A stretch of 64,000 nt of DNA, from positions 278,501 through 342,500 of the forward strand of contig CM077150.1 of the NCBI GenBank assembly GCA_039583875.1, read 5' to 3'. The translations under genes were made by a program, and so were the position numbers. Origin of the DNA: Platanthera guangdongensis. Taxonomy: Eukaryota > Streptophyta > Magnoliopsida > Asparagales > Orchidaceae. A model generated the notes under the pieces. The model made no database searches. It was not told where the DNA came from and was given only the letters and a program-made list of their open reading frames with translations. Of the stretch, positions 56,040 through 64,000 are shown piece after piece. Position 1 is the first letter of the stretch. Every line of letters begins with the position of its first letter.

Positions 56040-57480
56040 AAGTATACCCAATTATATACTTTACTCCTAATACTCTTCCTCAAGTTGAGTATGAGAATTA
56101 GTCATACACTCATACCTAACTTGATTGCATTAGAATAGAAGGACCATACACTTAACCACTTAGTAAAACATGTCTGCAAGTTGATTTTTAGATTTGACAA
56201 ATGGTATACAAAAAGAACCACTATCAAGTTTGTCCTTGATGAAATTTCTATCAATCTCTATATACTTCGAACGATTATTTTGAACGAGATTTCGGGCAAT
56301 AAAAATAGCAACTTTGTTGTCACAGAATAACCGAACGGGTTCAATAAAGTGCATTCCCAGGTCCGTCGTTAGAGCCCAAACCCACACGCTTTCACACATG
56401 GCAAGCGCCATGACCTTATACTCAACTTTTACAATTGACCGAGCAACAACAAGTTGCTTCTTACTTCTCTATGTGATAAGATTTCAAGTAACATAATTAT
56501 AGTACCCCGTGGTAGAAAGTCTATCCACTATACTCAACTTAGTCTGCAATTCTACATCAATGTAAATTTCTATTTTCATTGATCAATAGCAGTAGAGTTA
56601 CTCGTCTTACTGTGAGGGGAGAACATAATTCCTTTCTCAAATGTCGCCATCAAGTATGGATGAATTGGCACATGGTGTCTTTTTCTAGGACTATGCATGA
56701 ATTGACTCAAGATGCCAACAACATAAGGATAACAGACCTACTATGAGAGTTCTTCCTTTAATTCTAAGAAAGTATTGTAGTATACCAAAATCCTTCACCT
56801 CAAATTTTTTAACAAGTTTAGATTTTAGGGATATGATCTCCATGACATTATTCTTAGTAATGATGATGTCTCCGTGTAAACAATTAGAGAAATCAGTTTA
56901 TCCACATTCTTCTTGATGAACAGACTACAATCAAAATTACTTTGCATATATCCAAGAGAAAACATAGCTATGTTGAAGCAACCAAACCATGCTCGCGGGG
57001 ATTATGGATTATTTTAATCCATATGATTTTCGTAACTTTTATACTTTCCTTCATAGTTTTTTGGAGTGAATCCATTTGGGGTTCTCATCTAAACTTCTTC
57101 CTCTAGGTCACCATGGAGGAATATATTTTTAACATAAGTTGTTGAAAGTTCCACCCTTTGTTAACAACAGTCGAGAGTAGTACCCTGATGGTATTCATCT
57201 TTGCTACATGAGCAAAAGTATCTGAATCAATGCCAAAGGTCTGAGTGTATCCTTGTGTCACTTAGCGTGCTTGTATCTTTCAAAAATTCCATCAGCTTTA
57301 TCAGTTGATCACCAACACTTGCAGGAGTGGAATCTAAAGATGATGTAGGCAAAGGATCAGGGTAAGCATCTGCATTCGGCACTTGTTTATATCACTGACA
57401 ATAACTAATCAGCTTTATCAGTGGACGAAAAAGGAGATGGGAGAGGAATGACAATAATAAGGGGTCACTTCATCCTCTAG
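56040..57480 (-). pseudogene. Copia remnant in intron 3 (RT and RNase H)
   Basis: 56411-56160 reads MALAMCESVWVWALTTDLG, LFCDNKVAIFIARN and SKYIEIDRNFIKDKLDSG, the copia RNase H. Upstream, near 56860-56780, ISLKSKLVKKFEVKDFGILQY is the RT segment normally reading DLGxLxYFLG. Frame broken repeatedly. AGTTGAGGAAGAGTATTAGGAG near 56090-56070 is a polypurine-like end, so an LTR may lie at 55980-56075. Confidence 0.75.
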
Positions 57481-58884
57481 AGTTTCCCCCTGAAGTGAAC
57501 CTTGAAAGTATGATTATGTTTTTGATCCCACGCTGTCAGTTATGTATTAGCGGTTGTATTATTATAAGTCTTTATGTGTATGAGCCGAGTTGTATGAGTT
57601 GAGTTGCTAAAGTCGAGTCTATCGAGTGAAGTCATAATTAAGAGTTATTTACGTATCTCTTATGTTGAGGTTATTTTCGCTTGTGCCATCGTGGGTCCTA
57701 TGTATTTGGACCTTTGGGTCATGTATGAGGCATGCAAGAATTAAATCAAAATTTCCTCTAGTTCTCTCTCAAGCCTCATCTTCCTTTTTCCTCTAGTTCT
57801 TCTCCTCTTCATCCACATTCTAGGGTTAGCCCCTTCTATCTCCCCGCCTCCTCTACCTCCGACAAACCTCCAAAAATAAACACATAGCTAACTTCATCAA
57901 AAATAGGCACATAATAGATTCATTTTGGTGAAAGGTAACATCCAAAGACACATAAGTCTTGTGAGTGGTAACATTTGTATCCTTTCTAAGTAGGAGAATT
58001 GTTACGGTTGCGCATGCCGACGGAGAATACATACACAATCGAGATGCTGGGGCGAGGCCACAAACAGAGGAAAACGATGATGGGTCCAAGAGGAGAGTCC
58101 GAAGATGCGTCGACGACATGATTATTTTATTCGCATGCTGTAATGTTATTTCATGTTGTATACACTTTATTTTCGTATTGTTTTAAGTTATCCGCACCCC
58201 GCAATTATAAGGGGGTGTACTGTACTCTTTTTCTATATTCTTGGATGAATGGAAAATTAAGGGTGCTCCCTAAGGATTTCGTCTCGTTACCTCCTCCTTC
58301 CTCACCTCCACCGACCCTCCCTCTCGCCGTATTCCTCTCGAGTTTGTATCAATTTGGTCTGACCTGCCTCACCGTCCGCCATCTCGCCGCCAATGCTCAG
58401 AATATTCCTCTATGATTGTTCCGCATTCAATTCCGCGTCCAAAATCCGCTCGATTCCGTGATTGGCTGGACCGCGTCGGTTTTTTGCCGATTCCACGATT
58501 GGGGCCTGTTCCACTGATTGATTGCAACACCGTTCCGCCGGATCGCGCGTGAAAACACTGTTCCACTCCGCCCCATCCGACGCCGCGTGCTACCGCCTGT
58601 CCACTTGGTGCGTTGATCGACAAGTGTACCGGTCGCACAAGTAATATAAAATGGACGAATTTCCCCAAGTATCGATCTCACGTGGAACATAGTAAGGTGA
58701 AGTTATATTTCGAGAGAGAACTTTAGATTGAAGTCCCTGCGTACAGATGGATCGCAGAAGGCTTGATTTGGTTTGCGACACACAAAATAAAAGAAATCTA
58801 ATTTACCAATGCGGTTCGCCGACACCGCTTCACAATGTGAATGAGGATTATGCAGAGCGCTTTGTATTGCTTCGCTTGGCGGAT
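57481..58884. other. Intron 3, no gene seen
   Basis: 57500-57850 has solo-LTR-like character (GAGCCGAGTTGTATGAG..) but no partner. 58380-58680 and 58740-58860 contain short unrecognised ORFs. The next exon of the 5'-nucleotidase was searched for here and not found. Confidence 0.35.
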
Positions 58885-58996
58885 GGAAGAATAGGAACAC
58901 GGAATGGAAGAGTAGGCAAGCGACTTGGAAGAGTAGTCTCGCGGAGTGGAAGAGTAGTCTAGCATAATGGACGAGTAGGCCCGCAAAATGGAGTAG
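58885..58996 (+). repeat. 21 bp tandem repeat, five units
   Basis: GGAAGAGTAGTCTCGCGGAGT-type units at 58885, 58906, 58927, 58948 and 58969, then a partial GGAGTAG. They make the RxGRV peptide pattern of a spurious ORF. Confidence 0.85.
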
Positions 58997-60038
58997 ATGG
59001 TGATGGGTGAATGGGCGCAACCTCATACACACAAGAACATCCATGATTTAAAATACATGAAAATTAACATTAATATCACGAGTTCCAGTATGCATCATCC
59101 TAAACTTTGAGAAACAAGCTACAAATATCAAAACAAGAGGAGAGATGCATGGGATACAACCAAATCCGAAGGCTCGTTGAGATTCACGGTAGGAATCACC
59201 GGGTTGTCAATCTGCGTCCTAGCTCGGTCCGCAAGTACGTTCGGGGTAGAAGAGAGTTGAAACTTCCTCCCATTTGACCCATCTTCTTCGTCTCACGATC
59301 CGATCTTCTCTGATGCAAAGTTCTCCTTGCTTGATGATGAAGGTAGGGCTAGAATCTCGTCTTTGGAAGCTCTTGGTTTATGGAGGCGGCCTAAGGCAAA
59401 AGCCCTAAGAGATGGAGGAGGAAGAAGGAGCCATAGCTCTCCCCCTAGGGTTTGCGGCGGAAGGAATTCACAGAATGGAGCTCTGTCCTGAATAGGGCAA
59501 AACCTGCGACTTATATAATAAACAATCATAAAAATAAACACTCATGGTCGAACACACGACCGTGCGTGAATTGTGCGAAATTAATTGAGCAAGAATCACC
59601 CAACCAAGCATAGAAAGTGCCCGTGCGATTTTACTCACGCACGGGCGAAACCGCCAGTGCGAGAACAAAACGCACAGGGAGCGACAGATCGCTGAAAACC
59701 AGGCCAAGCAGAGAAGATCGTGCGATTTACTTCTCGTACGGTTGAATCCAACCGTGCATGAAGGAAACACACAGGTAATAAATTCATAAAATTTTAGGCA
59801 AAAAATACGTTCTCGTGCGATTTTACTCATGCACGAGCGAAACCGACCGTGCATAAACAAAACGCACGAGCCGGGGCAGATCACCAAAATTAGGCACTGC
59901 AGGAAACACACAGTTGCGGAGATCATGCGTCAAGAAAACGCATGACCATGCGATTCATACAAAAAATAATTCTAACGGAAATAAGGATCTGCCCACCTGC
60001 ACAACGAACCAACAAATTGAGGCGCAAGCCACCAACAC
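58997..60038. other. Intron 3, no gene seen
   Basis: 59560-59960 contains repeated CGTGCGATTTTACTCACGCA and CGAAACCGNCCGTGC motifs (at least four copies), a loose interspersed repeat of unknown origin. Confidence 0.4.
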
Positions 60039-60515
60039 GCAGAACGACCAAAATAACAAAACAAAAACACCGGGGAGCACCATGTGCTTACCCCCAACAA
60101 TAGAGTGCGCAAATGCATGCCACAACGGGCCAAAAAGATGCACTTCGAGTGAAACTGTAAACAAGTGAAATAATAGCAATAATGATCTAAAAGTGAAGTG
60201 CAAGTGCGTGAAATCGAACCCAGATGAGTCCAAAAATCCTATATAAATCAAAGTCATGACACCCACAGACTTAATGCAGAACGGCCAGAATAACAAAACA
60301 AAAACATTGGATAGCACCATGTTCTTACCCCCAGGCCCCAACAGCAGACTGCGTAAATGCACGCTACAACGGGCCAAAAAGGTACACTTCGGGTGAAACT
60401 GTAAAAAAGTGAAATAATAACAATAAGGATCTAAAAGTGAATGCAAGTGCGTGAAATAGAGTCCAGATGAGTCCGAAAACCCCTATATAAATCAGACTCA
60501 TCACACCCACAGAGT
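60039..60515. repeat. ~237 bp tandem duplication
   Basis: 60039-60275 and 60276-60515 align along their length, sharing GCAGAACG(A/G)CCA, GCACCATGT(G/T)CTTACCCCCA, CAACGGGCCAAAAAG, GTGAAACTGTAAA and CAGATGAGTCCRAAAA. About 12% apart by eye. Confidence 0.85.
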
Positions 60516-60759
60516 TAACCGTTTGTTCATTCCTAGCAAATTATCCCTCATGTGGACGAAAAAAAATAGCTGACAGAAATTGCAAAGGTGGAGTACCATG
60601 CAAAATCGTATCCTCATGCGCATAAAAATACAGTAGAAAATTTGTTTAATTATGCAAAATAGTTTATAATTTTCTATGTGCGTGTCTATATATTATTACC
60701 AATCAAAATTAGAATCACGATGAATCATCCGGTCACCCGTAAGGAGAAAGTAGAATGAT
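60516..60759. other. No gene seen
   Basis: AT-rich intron 3 sequence between the duplication and the LINE 3' end. Confidence 0.4.
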
Positions 60760-60819
60760 CGTTGAGGTGAGCATTGCCAAAGATCGTGGCTTGGGACAAC
60801 AACAACAACACTTAAGCCT

Positions 60820-62220
60820 TTATCCCACTATAGCGAGGTTGGTTATATGGATCCTTTGTCGCCATTGTGCCTTATCTTTTGTCATAATCTTACTAATGTC
60901 TAAGTACATCATGTCTTTCTTTATAGTTTCATTCGAAGTCTTTATTGGTGTACCCCTCCCCCGTCTAACATGCCTAGTGATTAGACTCTCACAACGCTTA
61001 ACAGGTGCCTCTAATGGTCTCCTTTGTACGTGTCCAAACCATCTTAGATGAGCTTCTTGCATCTTCTCTGACATTGGTGCTACTTCTGTCTTATCCCTGA
61101 TACTTTCATTCCTAATTTTATCCAATCTCGTGTATCCACACATCCACCTAAGCATTCTCATCTCCACAACTCTCATTTTTTGCTCATGTACACAATTCAC
61201 TGCCCAACACTCAGAACCATAGAGCATCGCGGGTCTAATTACACTACGGTAAAAATTGCCCTTAAGTTTTAGTGGTACTTTACGATCACATAAGATCCCT
61301 GATGCGCCTCTCCACTTCAACCAACCAGCTTGGATTCTGTGTCACATCTTTATCAATACCTCCATCTTTTTGAACTACCAATCCAAGATATTTAAAACAC
61401 TCACTACGAAAAATATCTTCATCACCCAACTTAATAACGAAGTCATCTGTCCTTCTTGTACTGCTAAATTTAAGCTCCATATACTCCGTCTTTGCCCTGC
61501 TCAACCTAAAACCCTTCTTTTTTAAAGTATCTCGCCAAGATTCAAATTTTGCGTTTACAGCCTCGCGCGTCTCATCAACCAGAACGATATCATCCACAAA
61601 CAATAAACACCATGACATTGCTTGTTGGATATGTCTGGTGAGCTCATCTAAGAGAAAGGTAAAGAGATAAGGGCTTAAAGCTGAACTTTGATGTAATCCG
61701 GCAGTAATATGGAATTCTTGTGGTAATCCTCCATATGCCCTCACCCTTGCCACTGAATTTGTATACATATCTTTGATTATGTTAATATATGATACATTTA
61801 CACCTTTCTTTTCTAAGACTCTCCATAAAATCTCTCTTGGAACTCTATCATAAGCTTTCTTAAGAGCAAAAAACAGCATATGCAAATTTTGTTTTCTTTC
61901 TTGATAGTTGTCAATGAGTCTCCTCAAGAGATGTATAACTTTCATGGTCGACCTCCCTGACATGAATCCAAATTGATTCTCTGAGATGTTAGTCTCTCGT
62001 CTTAATCTTCTTTCTATTACTCGTTCCCATTGTTTTATGGTATGACTCATCAATTTAATTTCTCTATAATTAACACAATTTTGTATATCTCTTTTATTCT
62101 TATACAAAGGTACTAAGATACTTGCTCTCAATTAGTCTGACATTCTCTTTGACTTCAGTATTTTATTGAAAAATATGTAAGACACAAAATTTCTTCATTT
62201 TCTAGACATTTTCATACTTC
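60820..62220 (-). pseudogene. RTE ORF2: reverse transcriptase and C-terminal domain
   Basis: RT from about 62130: SILVPLYKNKRDIQNCVNYR, ENQFGFMSGRST, KKAYDRVPREILWRVLEKKG, SSALSPYLFTFLLDELTRHI and the catalytic block WCLLFVDDIVLVDE (FVDD for the usual FADD). After a frameshift near 61300 the second frame reads KLKGNFYRSVIRPAMLYGSE, RMLRWMCGYTRLDKIRNESI and RWFGHVQRRPLEAPVKRCES, the typical RTE tail. It copied its own RNA at nicked DNA. Substitution of key positions (FFALKKAYD for FIDLEKAYD) and frame breaks mark it as dead. Confidence 0.88.
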
Positions 62221-62244
62221 GATGGGTATATCGTCTAACCCAAC

Positions 62245-62639
62245 TAGGGGTGCAAGTTGAGTTGAGCCGGCTCGAAAGCTCGATGAGCCGGCTCGAAAAA
62301 AGCTCGACTCGAGCTCGAGCCTCTCGAGCTCGAGCTCGATCGAGCTATTATTATTGTTCATGAGCTCGCGAGCCGGCTCGCGAGCTTTTTATTCATATAT
62401 ATATATATTTTTTAAAAATTAAAAATATATAGAAAATTTGGCTCATGAGCTAAAAAGCTCGCGAGCAGCTCGAGCTCGCGAGCTCGAAGCTCGAGCTCGA
62501 GATTGATAACAAGTATTGAGCTCGAGCTCGAGCCAGTACAAAATGAGCTCGACGAGCTCGAGCTCGAGCTCGAAATGATTAACTCGAGCTCGAGCTCGAG
62601 CTTGGAAATTTTGCCAAGCTCGACTCGTTTGCACCCCTA
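62245..62639. mobile_element. hAT MITE made of CTCGAG/GAGCTC repeats
   Basis: Ends TAGGGGTGCAA..TTGCACCCCTA are hAT-like. The 8 bp flanks AACCCAAC and GACCCAAC are a duplication with one change. The body is dense in GAGCTCGAGCTCG, GAGCCGGCTCG and GAGCTCGCGAGC palindromes around an AT-rich centre. Removing it restores RTE reading (RWLGLDDIPIEVWKC). Confidence 0.88.
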
Positions 62640-63108
62640 GACCCAACCATCTTTCTATTTTTATCTTATTTAGAACATCTTTTACTTCTGATACTTGAAT
62701 TTTACGATAAAACATTTTGTTCTTATACTTCTCTGATTTACTTAAGTTTTTCAAGTTCCATTCATTTTCCTTTGTTTCATTATAAATGCGATAAAAATAT
62801 CTTTTTCATCGCTCTTTAATATCCACATCATCCGTCAAAATAGTATCCGTCTCATCCTTTATGCATTTTACTTGAATTAAATCTCTTATCTTTCTTTCTA
62901 TACCTAGAGCAATTTTATATATGTCACGCTCTCCATCTTTGATATCTACTCGCTTATAAAATTCATCATAAACTTGACTTCCTGCTTTACTTACTCTCTG
63001 TTTAGCTCGGGACGCTCTCCATTTTATATCGAGGCTCGGGACAACCTCCAAAAAATCCATCAATATCGGTGACCATAAGCTCACTCGTTCGCACTCTCTC
63101 CATGACAC

Positions 63109-64000
63109 TTGTTTGGTTCAATGCGCGAATCAGTAGGAATTTAGGTTTAAAGATGAGGCTTGAGTTAAGGTAGGGTATAAAAAGATAAACATGATGGCTC
63201 GGCGCACCTAACCCAAATGAACTAACATAAAAGATAAGTTATCCACGCACAAGCAATACACGCGAGTGCATCACACCCCTAGACTTGGACTTGATAACAT
63301 GGGTGTGTGCACCGCCTACTCACAATACATATTTTCACAAATATATTTTCAATTCAGCTTTTTCTCATTTCACCTTTTTTTCTTTTTCATTATTTTTTCA
63401 ACAATTTCAATTTTTTCACGACTAATTTTTTTGCAGCAATTATTTCATTGGAGCACATCCACACATTCTCCAATAGGAACACCACATCAACACCCTAACA
63501 TGAAAATATGAAACAACTAAAGCACGGATTTGGGTGTGCGACGAATTGGCTTTTTGGCTTTGGTGAGATATCAGTGAAGCTGAATCAAGAGGACGGGTAG
63601 ACCCAAAGGGGCTAGTGAGGATAAGACGATAAGAATGGGTGCACAAGCTTAATCCGGCCAAAATGATGACCTACATTACACTCATACAATTGAACTAACA
63701 TATACTCATGCTTCGAGAGTAGCTTGAGGCAAGTTCTTAACCACCGAGAAAGATCATCCTTCCTCCCAACTCGAGCAAAATGAGTACAACAACCGTTTAC
63801 ACACAACCCTACGCTACTGTCAGATTCACATCAGATTTACCAATTTTGAGTAGAATAAACAATATTTATGAAAATAAAAAATGTATAAAACTAGAAGTGT
63901 AAAAAAAACTAATTCTATTCGGATTTTTACACAAGACGCGAGCACTCGACTAAGGGCATGCGAGAGTCAACATTTTACTCTGTCTCGCAATACCATGCCA
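63109..64000. other. No gene seen to the window end
   Basis: Mixed AT-rich sequence with a T-rich stretch at 63340-63440. No exon of the 5'-nucleotidase and no known element was recognised. Confidence 0.4.

Larger units (their letters stand above)
60760..63108 (-). mobile_element. RTE-clade LINE, decayed, interrupted by a MITE
   Basis: Minus strand. 63108-62806 reads WRASRAKQRVSKAGSQVYDE and KIALGIERKIRDLIQVKCIK, the pre-RT region. Then comes the RT, then the C-terminal segment, then the 3' terminus TATAGTGGGATAAAGGCTTA with a (TTG)n tail at about 60780-60800. The 5' end (endonuclease) is missing or beyond recognition. hAT MITE at 62245-62639 sits in the RT N-part. Confidence 0.88.

Noticed and set aside
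58746..58810. ATGGATCGCAGAAGG as exon 4 of the 5'-nucleotidase
   Set aside because: After the first three residues the translation does not follow the conserved block, and no acceptor precedes it.

Overview
This 64 kb window is nuclear DNA of a flowering plant. The evidence is spliced plant genes (a HAD-type 5'-nucleotidase, an F-box exon), plant retrotransposon lineages (Tat and Reina Ty3/gypsy, Ty1/copia), PIF/Harbinger and hAT elements, an RTE LINE, and no operons or ribosome binding sites. I could not decide between monocot and eudicot.

Left part (1-22,750), intergenic and transposon-rich. It opens with the 3' end of a Tat-lineage gypsy element: integrase C-terminus, a ~78 bp tandem array, an antisense extra ORF with its own intron, and a ~1.48 kb 3' LTR holding a 57-base C run. 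Next come a (TA)46 tract, two copies of a GC-hairpin repeat, and a CT-rich minisatellite. A complete, very young, non-autonomous copia-type element (9844-18527, TSD AAGAG) follows. It carries gag and a 768-aa extra ORF but no pol, and its LTRs contain a dense palindrome array. Then come one F-box exon on the minus strand and remnants of FAR1/MULE-like and LINE RNase H coding sequence.

Right part (22,750-64,000) is dominated by one host gene on the plus strand, a HAD-IG 5'-nucleotidase (5_nucleotid family). Exons 1 and 2 are at 23163-23268 and 23337-23608; exon 3 is at 55808-55885. The exons join in phase and rebuild the conserved family sequence, so intron 2 is 32.2 kb. Intron 3 also runs past the window edge (more than 8.1 kb).

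Intron 2 is a stack of nested insertions that can be ordered from target-site duplications and split reading frames. An old plus-strand gypsy (24.0-53.9 kb) holds a TR-GAG-like gypsy element (24936-27573), an old minus-strand copia (pieces between 27.6 and 52 kb) and a Tourist element (52423-53238). The old copia was itself split by a PIF/Harbinger element (28216-33618, itself carrying another copia and a MITE), a nearly intact Reina-type gypsy (33842-39478) and a chromovirus gypsy (40588-48140). Intron 3 holds a copia RNase H remnant, tandem duplications, and an RTE LINE split by a hAT MITE.

All coordinates and comparisons were made by eye. LTR divergences are approximate, and family names rest on recognised motifs rather than searches.
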